A stretch of DNA of 64,000 nt from Clostridium sp. CX1. GTDB lineage: Bacteria; Bacillota; Clostridia; Clostridiales; Clostridiaceae. The translations under genes and the position numbers were made by a program. How positions within the stretch are numbered: the first letter of the stretch is position 1; each line of letters starts with the position of its first letter. Below, piece by piece: positions 43,004-52,914 of the stretch. A model generated the notes under the pieces. That model did not search any database, was not told the origin of the DNA, and worked only from the letters and a program-made list of their open reading frames with translations. Where the stretch lies: contig NZ_JAODOO010000007.1 in the NCBI RefSeq assembly GCF_025398335.1, forward strand, positions 124,001 through 188,000, given 5' to 3'.

Positions 43004-44203
43004 TTGGCGGGGAAAAAACAGAATATGCTCTGTCATCCATCTGTTAACTTTACAAAAGGATATATTAAGTCTGCCTCTAAGCAGCTTGGTATAATAAATA
43101 AATACACCTTAGAAGATCAAATTTGGATATATGAACTGCACTCTCAAATACAGAGGAGGGCAAAAAATAGATGTGTCTTAAAGGGTGGAGCATCTACACA
43201 ACTACATCTTCCTCTGGAACTCCAAAGATTAACAGCTGATATAGATTGTGCAACGGATTTATCAAGAAAAGAATTAGAGAAAATAATCCGCTCAATTAAA
43301 GAGGATTTTAATAAAGGCGGCATTCACTGCAGTTATAAAGAATATATACCTAGAGAAGTACAAATCCATGGTAGGACCATACCTATGATGACTTTTATAT
43401 TCCATATACCTTTTGTATTTAACTCTTGGAAAAGACAACGATATCCAGGGCTTAAAATAGACTTTTTGTTTTTAGATTTGAAAGAACTTCATACTGTAAG
43501 ACTTTCTAAGTGTAAAGCCTTAGGACTTGAACTCTCATATAAGCCTATTGTTATTGATAAATATTCTACTATTAGTGATAAATTTCTCACTTTAGCACCT
43601 AATCTCTCTGGTCTTGAAAAAACTCAATTAGATAGAATTTATAAGAATATATATGATTTATACTGCCTAATAAATTCTAATAACGACTTAGAGAGTTTTA
43701 TAATAATATCTGAAAGAATTAAGGAAAGCCTGGAACAGGAAATAAAAATGAAAAACGCTTATCCCATTAGCATTAAAACATTTTTAGATGATATCTTATA
43801 TAATACTTATGATATTGCTACTTTTAGTCTAGTGAAAAATCACTCAGAATTGCCTGTTCAGATTCTTAGATTTCAAGAAGCTTCAATGCCTGAGCAAAAT
43901 AGACAAATTCTAGGAACAGATATGTGGAGTATAATGGCATTGTTCCTTTACATATGGGTGTTTGCTTTAAAAACCTATATTATTGAAGAAAATTACTACA
44001 AATTAGAGGCAATAAATATCGTCATCGAAGAGTATGAATATTATAAATCCTTAGGCAAAAAAGAAAGACGCCACTTTAAAAGGGCACTTAAGGCTCGGAT
44101 TAGTTCAAAAGATTCTTTACTAAACTTAGAAGGTACAGGACATCCATTAAGACTTATATGCTTAGACTATATTTTAAGTAATATGAAACCTAGTACCTTG
44201 TAA
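43004..44203 (+). CDS. AbiEii/AbiGii-like nucleotidyltransferase, unpaired
   Basis: 399 residues. The nucleotidyltransferase core shows VLKGGASTQLHLPLELQRLTADIDCATD near 47-75, matching the KGGTAL...R-x-S-x-DIDL pattern of AbiEii-type toxins. A following segment KIDFLFLDL holds a likely third acidic residue. AbiEii proteins transfer nucleotides to tRNA in abortive-infection toxin systems. The protein is about 100 residues longer than many and no AbiEi-type antitoxin gene flanks it, so either it works alone or it is not a toxin. TTG 43004 is favoured because AGAGGTG lies six bases upstream. Confidence 0.75.
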   Translation: MAGKKQNMLCHPSVNFTKGYIKSASKQLGIINKYTLEDQIWIYELHSQIQRRAKNRCVLKGGASTQLHLPLELQRLTADIDCATDLSRKELEKIIRSIKEDFNKGGIHCSYKEYIPREVQIHGRTIPMMTFIFHIPFVFNSWKRQRYPGLKIDFLFLDLKELHTVRLSKCKALGLELSYKPIVIDKYSTISDKFLTLAPNLSGLEKTQLDRIYKNIYDLYCLINSNNDLESFIIISERIKESLEQEIKMKNAYPISIKTFLDDILYNTYDIATFSLVKNHSELPVQILRFQEASMPEQNRQILGTDMWSIMALFLYIWVFALKTYIIEENYYKLEAINIVIEEYEYYKSLGKKERRHFKRALKARISSKDSLLNLEGTGHPLRLICLDYILSNMKPSTL

Positions 44204-44233
44204 GCAAATATTCCGTATATGTTAACAAGAGGA

Positions 44234-44267
44234 AAAAGCACTTTATCCTAAAAAGATTAGTGCTTTT
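44234..44267. terminator. Convergent terminator after the AbiEii-like gene and hisE
   Basis: Stem AAAAGCACT / AGTGCTTTT with a 16-base loop lies between the converging stop codons at 44203 and 44285 and has A/T runs on both sides. Confidence 0.8.
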
Positions 44268-44284
44268 AAAAACTTAATTTTCCT

Positions 44285-44620
44285 TTAATGTATACCCTCT
44301 ACTGTTTTTCTTTCTGGTTTTTTATTGCATATTTTTAATCTTCTTTTTTCTAGCTCTTTTACTAAGTCATTAATATCAATTCCCTGTTGAACCATCAATA
44401 CCAATAAATGGTAAACCAAGTCACAGGTTTCATATACCACTTCGTCCTTACTATTATTCTTAGCTCCTATTATTATTTCGGAACTCTCTTCTCCTATCTT
44501 TTTTAATATTTTATCTAAGCCTTCTTTAAATAAGTAACTAGTATAGGAGCCCTCTATTGGGTTTTCTCTTCTTTCTTCTATTATTCCATAAAGTTGCTCT
44601 ACGATACTCTTTAACTCCAT
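44285..44620 (-). CDS. hisE: Phosphoribosyl-ATP pyrophosphatase HisE
   Basis: 111 residues of the all-alpha MazG-like fold: [30 protein letters not shown] and [13 protein letters not shown] with the E-x-x-E and E-x-x-D metal residues. It performs the second step of histidine synthesis. It is a separate gene from hisI and is last in the operon. Confidence 0.96.
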   Translation of the reverse strand: MELKSIVEQLYGIIEERRENPIEGSYTSYLFKEGLDKILKKIGEESSEIIIGAKNNSKDEVVYETCDLVYHLLVLMVQQGIDINDLVKELEKRRLKICNKKPERKTVEGIH

Positions 44621-44667
44621 CTTAACCCCTCCCTTATTAATTTAAAATCAAGTAGCCTCCCAAAGTT

Positions 44668-45021
44668 TTACTCTGTAATAATTTCTCTATAAAAACAAGT
44701 TCTGCTTCCTGTATGACAAGCAGCACCTACCTGTTCTACTTTTATAAGCAAGGTGTCTCCATCACAATCTATACTTATACTCTTTACATGTTGAAAATGC
44801 CCTGAAGTAGCCCCTTTATTCCAATATTTATTTCTTGATCTACTCCAAAACCATGTAGTTCCTGTTTCCAAAGTTCTATTTAGGGATTCTTTATTCATGT
44901 ATGCTAGCATAAGCACTTCTTTGCTTTCGTAATCTTGTATAATAACCGGGATCAATCCCTTATTAAAATCTACCTCTTTGAGATTATTATTACTTATATT
45001 ACTTAACTGTAAACTTTTCAT
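44668..45021 (-). CDS. hisI: Phosphoribosyl-AMP cyclohydrolase HisI
   Basis: 117 residues. The diagnostic [25 protein letters not shown] and zinc Cys residues ([26 protein letters not shown]) are complete. It opens the adenine ring of PR-AMP. ATG 45021 follows GAAGGTAA; the longer frame to 45081 has no ribosome site and runs into hisF. Confidence 0.95.
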   Translation of the reverse strand: MKSLQLSNISNNNLKEVDFNKGLIPVIIQDYESKEVLMLAYMNKESLNRTLETGTTWFWSRSRNKYWNKGATSGHFQHVKSISIDCDGDTLLIKVEQVGAACHTGSRTCFYREIITE

Positions 45022-45097
45022 TAAAATTACCTTCTTTAGCAAGTTTTTACTTTCCACCTCAAAAATCAGTATATAATCCACCTAAAGTTTATAGAAT

Positions 45098-45859
45098 TTA
45101 TATTCTAACCTCTAGCCCCTTACCTCTTAAGTATTCCTTAACTTTACCTATAGTTAATTCTCTATAATGAAAGAGTGATGCTGCTAACGCTGCATCTGCC
45201 CCAGATTCTGCAAACACATCATAGAAATGTTCTAACTTTCCACAGCCCCCGGAAGCTATTACTGGAATATTTAAGCTATCAGTTATAGCTTTAGTAAGAG
45301 CTATGTCATATCCAGCCTTTGTTCCATCAGCATCCATGCTAGTTAAAAGTATTTCTCCTGCACCTAGTCTTTCTGCTTCTTTCGCCCATTCTACTGCATC
45401 CAAACCTGTATCTATTCTGCCACCGTTTATAACTACATTCCACCCTGATTTATCTTCTCTCATCTTTCCATCAATTGCGACTACAACGCACTGACTTCCA
45501 AATTTATCTGCGGCCCTGCTAATAAGGTGCGGCGTTCTTATAGCTGCTGAATTAACAGAAATTTTATCAGCACCTGCTCTCAATATACTTTTAAAATCCT
45601 CTATGCTGCCTATACCTCCACCAACAGTAAGAGGTATAAATACCTTTTCTGCAGTTCTCTCTACCACCTCTATCATAGTTTTTCTACCTTGGTGAGTGGC
45701 AGTTATATCCAGAAAAACTAATTCATCAGCGCCTTCTTTATTGTAGAATTCTGCTATTTCTACTGGATTGCCAACATCTCTAAGTTTAACAAAGTTTATA
45801 CCTTTTACTACTCTCCCCATATTTACATCCAAACAGGGAATTATTCTTTTACCAAGCAT
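45098..45859 (-). CDS. hisF: Imidazole glycerol phosphate synthase, cyclase subunit HisF
   Basis: 253 residues, TIM barrel, with [15 protein letters not shown] (catalytic Asp11) and the second catalytic Asp in [14 protein letters not shown] near 130. Phosphate-binding GGG segments are present. It partners HisH to form IGP and AICAR from PRFAR. It starts three bases after hisA. Confidence 0.97.
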   Translation of the reverse strand: MLGKRIIPCLDVNMGRVVKGINFVKLRDVGNPVEIAEFYNKEGADELVFLDITATHQGRKTMIEVVERTAEKVFIPLTVGGGIGSIEDFKSILRAGADKISVNSAAIRTPHLISRAADKFGSQCVVVAIDGKMREDKSGWNVVINGGRIDTGLDAVEWAKEAERLGAGEILLTSMDADGTKAGYDIALTKAITDSLNIPVIASGGCGKLEHFYDVFAESGADAALAASLFHYRELTIGKVKEYLRGKGLEVRI

Positions 45860-45862
45860 ATC

Positions 45863-46579
45863 TTACTCCCTCCCAACAGATATTGCCTCTTCCAGATTAA
45901 TGTTATGTGAATAAATAGCCTTTCCAACTATTGCGCCATATACCCCTATTTCTTTAAGTTCTTTAATACTCTCAATGTTTTTTACCCCACCAGAAGCTAT
46001 TATGTTACAGGAGACCGCGGAGTTTATTCTTGAAAGCTGCTCCAAATTAGGTCCTGTCAAAGTTCCATCTCTACTTATATCTGTATATATAATAGTTTGT
46101 ACTCCTATATCCTCCATTTTTTTAGCAAAATCTATATATTTCACCTTACTTACATTTAGCCAGCCATCTACTGCTACTAACTCATTTTTAGCATCTATTC
46201 CTATTGCTATCTTTTTGTTATATTTTTTCACAGCCTCCTTTACCATCTCAGGATTGCTTAGAGCTGCAGTTCCCAGTATAACTCTACTGATACCCTTGTC
46301 TATAATTGTATCAATAGTCTGCAAATCTCTTATACCTCCACCCAGTTCCACCGGTATTTTAACTTCCTTTACTACCTGCAAAACTACATCCATATTCTGA
46401 AGTGATCCCTTCACCGCACCATCTAAATCTACCATATGTAGGTATTCAGCTCCTGAATTTTTAAAACTTAGCGCTGTTTTTACTGCGTCTTCACCAACAA
46501 TCTCTGAAGAAGACATTTCGCCCTGGTAAAGCCTTACACATTTACCTTCTTTCAAATCTATAGCAGGAAATATTATCAC
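45863..46579 (-). CDS. hisA: ProFAR isomerase HisA
   Basis: 238 residues with [17 protein letters not shown] (catalytic Asp8) and the second Asp in [15 protein letters not shown] near 130, the paralogue barrel of HisF. It uses a GTG start at 46579 with GGGAGGTAAGT upstream. Operon position between hisH and hisF is usual. Confidence 0.97.
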   Translation of the reverse strand: MIIFPAIDLKEGKCVRLYQGEMSSSEIVGEDAVKTALSFKNSGAEYLHMVDLDGAVKGSLQNMDVVLQVVKEVKIPVELGGGIRDLQTIDTIIDKGISRVILGTAALSNPEMVKEAVKKYNKKIAIGIDAKNELVAVDGWLNVSKVKYIDFAKKMEDIGVQTIIYTDISRDGTLTGPNLEQLSRINSAVSCNIIASGGVKNIESIKELKEIGVYGAIVGKAIYSHNINLEEAISVGRE

Positions 46580-46597
46580 TGTACTTACCTCCCGAAT

Positions 46598-47203
46598 CTA
46601 TTTTGTAAGTTTTACAAAATTCTTTAGCATTTGGATCCCAATATCCCCGCTCTTTTCAGGGTGAAACTGAACTCCAAATAAATTGCCGCTGCTTACCACC
46701 GCAGGAATATTGATTCCGTAAAAACTTATAGCATCAAGGTTTTCTTTATTTTCAACATCTGCATAGAAGGAGTGAACAAAATATGCATAGCTTCCTTCCT
46801 CTATGTCTTCTAAAATAGGACAATTTCTTTCTACCTTTAAACTATTCCAGCCCATGTGAGGTATTTTTATACCACCATAAAGTCTTCTAACTGTGCCTTT
46901 TAAAAAACCTAAGCCTTTGTTCAAGCTAACTTCTTCACTTTCTTCAAATAAAAGCTGCATGCCGAGACATATGCCTAACATCGGTTTATTTTTATCTACT
47001 GCTGTCCTTAAAGCCATATCTAATTCTCTACTTTTTAAGTTCTCTATAGCATCTGGAAAAGCCCCTACTCCTGGTAATATTATTCCAGTGCTTTTTTCTA
47101 TTTCTTCTCTATCTGAAGTTATAACAACTTGTTCTCCAATGTACTCTAAAGCTTTTTCAACACTTCTTAAATTTCCCATACCATAATCTATAATAGAAAT
47201 CAC
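46598..47203 (-). CDS. hisH: Imidazole glycerol phosphate synthase, glutaminase subunit HisH
   Basis: 201 residues of class I glutamine amidotransferase. Oxyanion strand GVGAFPDA, catalytic Cys in LGICLGMQLLF near 82, and the HPEKSGD motif with the catalytic His and Glu are intact. The start is GTG 47203, which follows GGAGGTGAAAG; the longer frame has no ribosome site. It feeds ammonia to HisF. Confidence 0.95.
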   Translation of the reverse strand: MISIIDYGMGNLRSVEKALEYIGEQVVITSDREEIEKSTGIILPGVGAFPDAIENLKSRELDMALRTAVDKNKPMLGICLGMQLLFEESEEVSLNKGLGFLKGTVRRLYGGIKIPHMGWNSLKVERNCPILEDIEEGSYAYFVHSFYADVENKENLDAISFYGINIPAVVSSGNLFGVQFHPEKSGDIGIQMLKNFVKLTK

Positions 47204-47250
47204 TACTTTCACCTCCAGCACAAAAACATTTCTACATAAGTACAAACAAA

Positions 47251-47844
47251 TTATAAACTTCCCTTTGTTGACATCACTCCCTTTATTCTATCATCCTTAC
47301 TTATTGCTTCTCTTAAAGCCCTTCCAAAGGCCTTAAAAATTCCCTCTATCATATGATGAGTATTTTTGCCATAGAGCACCTTTATATGGAGAGTGATTCC
47401 ACTGTTAACAGCAAATGCTCTAAAAAATTCTTCAACTAGCTCCGAATCCATTTTTCCAACCTTTTCTGAATTAAACTTGCCGTCAAATACCAAAAAAGGC
47501 CTTCCGCTTATATCCATAGAAACTACAGCTAGAGCTTCATCCATAGGCACAAAGGCTGTGCCATATCTTTTTATACCGCTTTTATCTCCTAAAGCCTTTT
47601 GTATACACTTACCAAGAGTTATTCCCACATCTTCTACAGTATGATGTCCATCAACATACAGATCACCTTTCGCCTTTATATTCAAGTCAATTATGCTGTG
47701 TTTTGACATAAGAGAAAGCATATGATCAAAAAAGCCTATTCCTGTATCCACATTATAAATTCCTTCTCCATCTAAGTTCACTTCTACAGCCACATCAGTT
47801 TCACTAGTTATCCTAAAAATTTCCGCCTTTCTAATACTACTCAT
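47251..47844 (-). CDS. hisB: Imidazoleglycerol-phosphate dehydratase HisB
   Basis: 197 residues with the two manganese-binding histidine clusters: [16 protein letters not shown] and [11 protein letters not shown], and later [23 protein letters not shown]. It is the monofunctional dehydratase without the N-terminal histidinol-phosphatase domain found in enterics. The phosphatase must come from elsewhere. Confidence 0.97.
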   Translation of the reverse strand: MSSIRKAEIFRITSETDVAVEVNLDGEGIYNVDTGIGFFDHMLSLMSKHSIIDLNIKAKGDLYVDGHHTVEDVGITLGKCIQKALGDKSGIKRYGTAFVPMDEALAVVSMDISGRPFLVFDGKFNSEKVGKMDSELVEEFFRAFAVNSGITLHIKVLYGKNTHHMIEGIFKAFGRALREAISKDDRIKGVMSTKGSL

Positions 47845-47882
47845 ATCTTTCTATTCACCTTTCATCTTTACTAAAATCACTG

Positions 47883-48938
47883 TTAAAGTTCTATACTTTT
47901 GAGACAGTCTAATAGCAGCTGATTCTCTTTCCTGCTTCCAACAGTTATTCTTAGACATCCTTTTAATCTCTCATCCTTAAACTTTCTCACTATTATTCCC
48001 TTTTCAAAAAGACCATTGTAAATCCTATCTATATTCTCAGACTGAATTAATATAAAATTAGCAAAGGTCGGATATATTTTTATCTTCTCTATAGAGGCTA
48101 ATTGTTCCAAAAGGAAACTTCTCTCTTTTACTATTTTTTCTATGGCTTCTTTTATGTTAGCTGTATTTTCTAAAATTACTTCACCTATCAACTGAGTAAC
48201 AGAGTTTACGTTAAAAGGAGGCTTAACTTTCTTAATCTCGTTTAAAAGAAGATCATTTGTTATTAAAAATCCTAATCGTATACCTGCCACTGCTATAGCC
48301 TTTGAACAAGTTCTTAGAACTATCAAATTTTCATAGTCTTGAACTTCGTCCACTACCGACTCCCCGTAAAATTCAAAGTAAGCTTCATCTATCACTACTA
48401 TGCAATTGCAACTTTTTATTATTTTTATTATTTCTCTTCTTTCTATAACCCTTCCTATGGGATTATTGGGATTTGATATAAATAGTATCTTTACCTTTTC
48501 TTCATTAACTTTTTCTACAAGTGATTCTACATCTAAATTAAACTCCTCATCTAGTTCAAAATGTAGCGCCTTACCACCGGCTAATTCCACATAACTTTTA
48601 TACATTGAAAAGTCTGGATTTAGGGTCATTATTTTTTCATTTTTATCTACAAAAGTTCCTACAATCATTTGTATTAATTCATCAGAACCATTTCCAGCAA
48701 TTATATTTTTAGGACTTATTCCAGAATATTGTCCATATAATTGACAAACTGTCTGGGACTCTGCATCCGGATATCTATTGATGGTAATTTTCTTTAGTCT
48801 ACTTGCTATTGTTTCAAGAATTTCTTCATCCAAGGCCAGAAAACTTTCATTAGCATCTAGCTTCACCTTATACTCAAGTTTCGGAACTTCATATGCCTTA
48901 AACACTTTTAAATTTTCCTTAAATAATTCTTCTATCAT
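47883..48938 (-). CDS. hisC: Histidinol-phosphate aminotransferase HisC
   Basis: 351 residues, fold type I PLP enzyme. The NGSDELIQMIV, FISNPNNPIGR, VIDEAYFEFYG and RTCSKAIAVAGIRLGF (PLP Lys) motifs are all seen. ATG 48938 fits GGATGGGGG best. It makes histidinol phosphate from imidazole acetol phosphate. Confidence 0.95.
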   Translation of the reverse strand: MIEELFKENLKVFKAYEVPKLEYKVKLDANESFLALDEEILETIASRLKKITINRYPDAESQTVCQLYGQYSGISPKNIIAGNGSDELIQMIVGTFVDKNEKIMTLNPDFSMYKSYVELAGGKALHFELDEEFNLDVESLVEKVNEEKVKILFISNPNNPIGRVIERREIIKIIKSCNCIVVIDEAYFEFYGESVVDEVQDYENLIVLRTCSKAIAVAGIRLGFLITNDLLLNEIKKVKPPFNVNSVTQLIGEVILENTANIKEAIEKIVKERSFLLEQLASIEKIKIYPTFANFILIQSENIDRIYNGLFEKGIIVRKFKDERLKGCLRITVGSRKENQLLLDCLKSIEL

Positions 48939-48976
48939 AGCCCCCATCCTTTCACAATAAGAACATAATCAGAGTT

Positions 48977-50287
48977 CTATTTACTTTTCATTCTTATACT
49001 GATTGAATTAGCATGAGCTGTTAATCCCTCAGTTTCCGCAAGCTTTACCACTTTCCCTCCAACTTCTAAAAGAGCTTCTTTAGAGTAATGAATAAAGCTA
49101 GATTTTTTAACAAAATCATCTACTGAAAGCGGAGAAAAAAATCTTGCAGTTCCACTAGTTGGCAATACATGGTTTGGCCCTGCTAAATAGTCGCCCAAAG
49201 GTTCCGGTGCATAATCCCCTAAAAAAATTGAGCCAGCATTTTTAATATCTCCAAGTGCTCTAAATGGCTCCTCGATACAAAGTTCAAGGTGCTCTGGTGC
49301 TATTTTATTAGCCATATCTATTGCCTCTTGTAGACTGTCTACTACAATAATTACCCCATAATTTTGAAGAGAGTCTACTATTATATCTTTACGACTTAAG
49401 CTTTTTACCTGTCTCTCTAATTCCTTCCTAACCTTTTCTGCCAACTTTTGGGAGGTGGTAACTAAAACTGCTGAAGCTAATCTATCATGTTCTGCCTGAG
49501 ACATCAAATCTGCAGCTATATACTCTGCCTTTCCACTGTCATCTGCTACAACCATAATTTCACTTGGACCAGCTATCATATCTATATCAACATATCCATA
49601 TACACTTTTCTTTGCCATGGCAACGTACATGTTTCCTGGACCAACTACTTTATCTACTTTTTCTATACTTTCTGTTCCAAAGGCTAGTGCTCCAATTGCC
49701 TGTGCACCTCCAGCTTTATAAATTTTGTCTACTCCAGCTATATCTGCTGCCACTAATATATTTGGATTAATGCTGCCATCTTTTAGAGGAGGTGTTACCA
49801 TTATTATGTTATCAACTCCTGCTACCTCTGCTGGAATAGCATTCATAAGCACTGATGATGGGTATGCTGCTGTGCCGCCCGGAACATAAATCCCTACATT
49901 TTCTAGAGCCCTAATATTTTGACCTAAGATAACGCCATCTTCCTTTGTCACCATCCAGGAATTTTTCTTCTGTTTTTCATGGAAAAATCTTATATTTTTA
50001 GCTGCTAGCTTAATAGCCTCTAAAAACTCTCCCTCAACCTGCTTATAAGCTTCCTCTAGTTCCTCTTTAGTTACACAAATATTTTCTTTGTTTACTTTGT
50101 CACTATCAAGTATATTCGTATATTTTATTAAGGCATCATCTCCCTCATCTTTTATGCCTTTTAATATTTCTTCAACTCTAACAATCACTTCTCTTTGAAC
50201 GCTCTCTTCCCTATCTCTAAGAGCACTCAAATATTTAATCCCTTCATCTGTATCTTTATATATTAAACTTATAATTTCATTCTCCAT
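48977..50287 (-). CDS. hisD: Histidinol dehydrogenase HisD
   Basis: 436 residues with the zinc and catalytic motifs: VYVPGGTAAYPSSVLMNAIPA, DMIAGPSEIMVVAD, the LMSQAEHD motif, and the C-terminal LPTSGTARFFSPLSVDDFVK. It carries out the last two oxidations to histidine. It follows hisG by 13 bases. Confidence 0.97.
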   Translation of the reverse strand: MENEIISLIYKDTDEGIKYLSALRDREESVQREVIVRVEEILKGIKDEGDDALIKYTNILDSDKVNKENICVTKEELEEAYKQVEGEFLEAIKLAAKNIRFFHEKQKKNSWMVTKEDGVILGQNIRALENVGIYVPGGTAAYPSSVLMNAIPAEVAGVDNIIMVTPPLKDGSINPNILVAADIAGVDKIYKAGGAQAIGALAFGTESIEKVDKVVGPGNMYVAMAKKSVYGYVDIDMIAGPSEIMVVADDSGKAEYIAADLMSQAEHDRLASAVLVTTSQKLAEKVRKELERQVKSLSRKDIIVDSLQNYGVIIVVDSLQEAIDMANKIAPEHLELCIEEPFRALGDIKNAGSIFLGDYAPEPLGDYLAGPNHVLPTSGTARFFSPLSVDDFVKKSSFIHYSKEALLEVGGKVVKLAETEGLTAHANSISIRMKSK

Positions 50288-50300
50288 AACTTACCTCCGA

Positions 50301-50954
50301 CTACACTGCTTCCCTTTTGCTAACTTCCCTTTGAACCTTTAACATAATTTCTCCTATTTCTTCTTTCTTCATCTTTATACTAGCTATATTTACTATCATT
50401 CTTGCACTTATACTACATATATCCTCATAAATTACCAAACCATTTTCCTTTAATGTATTTCCTGTTTCTACTATGTCTACTATAGCATCAGCTAGTCCTA
50501 GAATAGGACCTAACTCTACAGAACCTTCTATTTTAATTATTTCAACATCTTGACCAATGGTTCTAAAATAATTTCTTGCTACATTAGGATATTTAGTAGC
50601 AATTTTCTTCCTATTGTAGCCTTCATAAAAATTAGAGTTTTTAGGACCTGCTACCGCAAACTTACAACACCCAAATTTTAAGTCTAGAACTTCATAAAAG
50701 CTTTTATTATATTCCATTAATGTATCTTTTCCAACTATACCTATATCAACAACTCCGTGTTCCACATAAGTTATAACATCTGCTGCTTTTACAAGAACAA
50801 ATTCTATATTGCTGCACTTGTTCTCAAATATTAGTTTTCTGCCTTTATTTAAAAGCTCACTGCAGTCTATATCAGCAGCCCTAAAAATGTCTATAGCCCC
50901 TTGTTCAATTCTCCCTTTAGTTAAAGCTATTCTGACGGTTTGTTTATTCTCCAT
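50301..50954 (-). CDS. hisG: ATP phosphoribosyltransferase catalytic subunit HisG (short form)
   Basis: 217 residues, the short form lacking the regulatory ACT-like domain. It has KGRIEQGAID near 14, DVITYVEHGVVDIGIVGKDTL, and the PRPP loop ADAIVDIVETGNTLKENGL near 155. It needs HisZ as regulator, whose gene is just upstream, and is the likely histidine-feedback step. Confidence 0.97.
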   Translation of the reverse strand: MENKQTVRIALTKGRIEQGAIDIFRAADIDCSELLNKGRKLIFENKCSNIEFVLVKAADVITYVEHGVVDIGIVGKDTLMEYNKSFYEVLDLKFGCCKFAVAGPKNSNFYEGYNRKKIATKYPNVARNYFRTIGQDVEIIKIEGSVELGPILGLADAIVDIVETGNTLKENGLVIYEDICSISARMIVNIASIKMKKEEIGEIMLKVQREVSKREAV

Positions 50955-51000
50955 ATTAAAGCCTCCAATGTTCCTAATTTGATAAAGTTTTGTCTTTCAC

Positions 51001-52179
51001 TTATATAATTTTTACAATTTTATTTAGTCCCTTCATCTGTGCATATTTAACAGCTTCCTCATATGAATTTGTTAGATTAAGTTCAGTAATAATGCCGCTT
51101 CTTCTAAGTTCTATCGCTTTTCTATATGCCTCTCTAAATTGCCCCTCTTTATAGTAAATTAAAATCTTCTCTTTAACTGTTTCTTTACTATCACTATTCT
51201 GCAGAGCTGTCAAAATACTATCTACATCAATGGCAAGCCCTGTAGCCGCCTGTTCTTCTCCAAACTGGTATATCAATTTATCATATCTTCCTCCACTTAA
51301 TATATTTCCACCAACTCCTGGTGCATAGCCTCTAAAAACTATTCCGGTATAATAATTTAAGTCCTGAACCATCCCTAAATCTACAGATAAATACCCTGAA
51401 AGTTCTGCATCCTCAATTACTTTATAAACATTTCTTATAGTTTCTAATGCATCTAAAGCTCTAGAGTTAACTGTTAGTTCTGAGGCTTTATCTAATATTT
51501 CAATGTTTCCAAAAAGCTTAGGAAGCTCTTTTAGAATAAATACTGTTTTTTCATCTATATCAGCTTTTTTCTCTTCTAAAAATTCTGAAAGAGCCGTAAA
51601 GTTTTTGTTTTCTATATGTATTCTAAGCTTTTCCTTTACTTCATCTTCAAAGTTAGCTTCTTCTACTATAGCCTTAAAAAACTCAGCATGCCCTAGCTCT
51701 ATTTTGAAATTATCAAGTCCACAGCTTAATAGTGCCGATATTCCTGTTATTATTACTTCCACATCTGCTTTAATATTGTCTATCCCTATAAGTTCAATCC
51801 CTGACTGGGTAATTTCACTATTTTTACCATTTAAACTTTCATTCATTCTATAAATATTTGATGTATAACATAATTTTAAAGGATGAGGTGCATCTTTTAA
51901 TTTAGTAGCTGCTAATCTGGCTATAGGTGTAGTCATATCTGGTCTTAAAACTAATATTCTACCTTGATTATCAAGTAACTTATACATTTTCTCCTGAGCC
52001 AAAGTAGAGTTTTCTCCACTAAAGACATCATAAAACTCCAGTGTTGGAGATATTACTTCCAAAAACCCGCTATTTACATAGGTCGTCCTTAATATATTTT
52101 CTACTTGAATTTTTCTACTACATTCCTCAAATAACATATCTCTTGTACCTTCTGGTATATATCTCTTCCAACTTAGCAT
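51001..52179 (-). CDS. hisZ: ATP phosphoribosyltransferase regulatory subunit HisZ
   Basis: 392 residues of class II aaRS-like fold resembling HisRS: YIPEGTRDMLFEEC, LRPDMTTPIARLAATKL and GGRYDKLIYQFGEEQAATGLAID. It lacks an anticodon-binding domain of full length, which separates it from HisRS. It forms an octamer with short HisG. ATG 52179 is used; TTG 52182 is equally plausible. First gene of the operon. Confidence 0.93.
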   Translation of the reverse strand: MLSWKRYIPEGTRDMLFEECSRKIQVENILRTTYVNSGFLEVISPTLEFYDVFSGENSTLAQEKMYKLLDNQGRILVLRPDMTTPIARLAATKLKDAPHPLKLCYTSNIYRMNESLNGKNSEITQSGIELIGIDNIKADVEVIITGISALLSCGLDNFKIELGHAEFFKAIVEEANFEDEVKEKLRIHIENKNFTALSEFLEEKKADIDEKTVFILKELPKLFGNIEILDKASELTVNSRALDALETIRNVYKVIEDAELSGYLSVDLGMVQDLNYYTGIVFRGYAPGVGGNILSGGRYDKLIYQFGEEQAATGLAIDVDSILTALQNSDSKETVKEKILIYYKEGQFREAYRKAIELRRSGIITELNLTNSYEEAVKYAQMKGLNKIVKII

Positions 52180-52212
52180 CAAATTCACTTCCTCATTTTA
52201 TCGCTTTATAAT

Positions 52213-52226
52213 TTTATCATGATAAA
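52213..52226. promoter_or_regulatory. Palindrome between the his promoter and hisZ
   Basis: Perfect 14-base palindrome TTTATCATGATAAA lies about 15-30 bases downstream of the predicted his transcription start, where a repressor could act. No T-box or attenuator leader is seen. Confidence 0.5.
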
Positions 52227-52247
52227 GCACTAATTTGTCATAGTGTA

Positions 52248-52276
52248 ATTTTAACAGTTTATTCCTAGAATTGCAA
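52248..52276 (-). promoter_or_regulatory. Promoter of the his operon
   Basis: TTGCAA -35 box and TAAAAT -10 box on the minus strand with a 17-base spacer, about 70 bases upstream of hisZ. Confidence 0.65.
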
Positions 52277-52367
52277 TAGTAAAATATTCAGTAACCAAAT
52301 TTATTTTAGCCACATATTATATAGTTGAGTGCTTCTAGCAACACCAATATTTAGGGAGGAACATATT

Positions 52368-52799
52368 TTGTTTAACGGAATGGATATGTATAGGAGAGAC
52401 AAAAATGTACTAGACTTAATCACTGAAGCCATGAAAGATGAACGACATGACAGAGTAAAGTATAAAAAAATGATGGAATTAGCTAAAAATGATAAGGTTC
52501 GCAAACAAATAGAATTCGCCTATAAGGATGAAGGAAAACATTATATGATGTTTAAACACATTTACTATATGCTAACCGGAAGAGAATGCGACATACCGGT
52601 TCCTAAAATTGAAAAGATAGACTGTCTGCTTCCTGCAATTGAAAGTAGTATAAACGGGGAATTGGGAGCTGTTGAATTGTATAGAAGAATTCAGTCAATG
52701 CTTCCTACTATCCAGATGAGAGATATGCTTTTTGAAATCATTACTGATGAACAGGAGCATGCAACTAGATTTGTATATCTGTACAGTATGCTAAAATAA
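52368..52799 (+). CDS. Ferritin-like/rubrerythrin-type protein
   Basis: 143 residues in a four-helix bundle. Probable di-iron ligands fall in two E-x-x-H motifs (DEGKHYMMF near 60 and DEQEHATRF near 130) with paired Glu residues (EAMKDERHD and NGELGAVELYRR). No rubredoxin domain is present. It may handle iron or peroxide. TTG 52368 has AGGGAGGA eight bases upstream; the longer frame has none. It is divergent from the his operon. Confidence 0.8.
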   Translation: MFNGMDMYRRDKNVLDLITEAMKDERHDRVKYKKMMELAKNDKVRKQIEFAYKDEGKHYMMFKHIYYMLTGRECDIPVPKIEKIDCLLPAIESSINGELGAVELYRRIQSMLPTIQMRDMLFEIITDEQEHATRFVYLYSMLK

Positions 52800-52837
52800 C
52801 AAACTATGCCTAGTTAAATCGTGGTTTTAAAGTAATT

Positions 52838-52875
52838 TTAAGAGAGCTAAAATGTCCAGTTTTCAGCTCTCTTAA
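52838..52875. terminator. Convergent terminator between the ferritin-like and CheR genes
   Basis: A perfect 11-bp stem TTAAGAGAGCT / AGCTCTCTTAA with a 16-base loop lies between converging genes. Confidence 0.75.
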
Positions 52876-52914
52876 CTTATGTTTTATCATTGTTTTTATA
52901 CTTTCATCTAAGCT

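Noticed and set aside
52189-52320. T-box leader upstream of hisZ
   Set aside because: No T-box core sequence, no terminator-antiterminator pair and too short.
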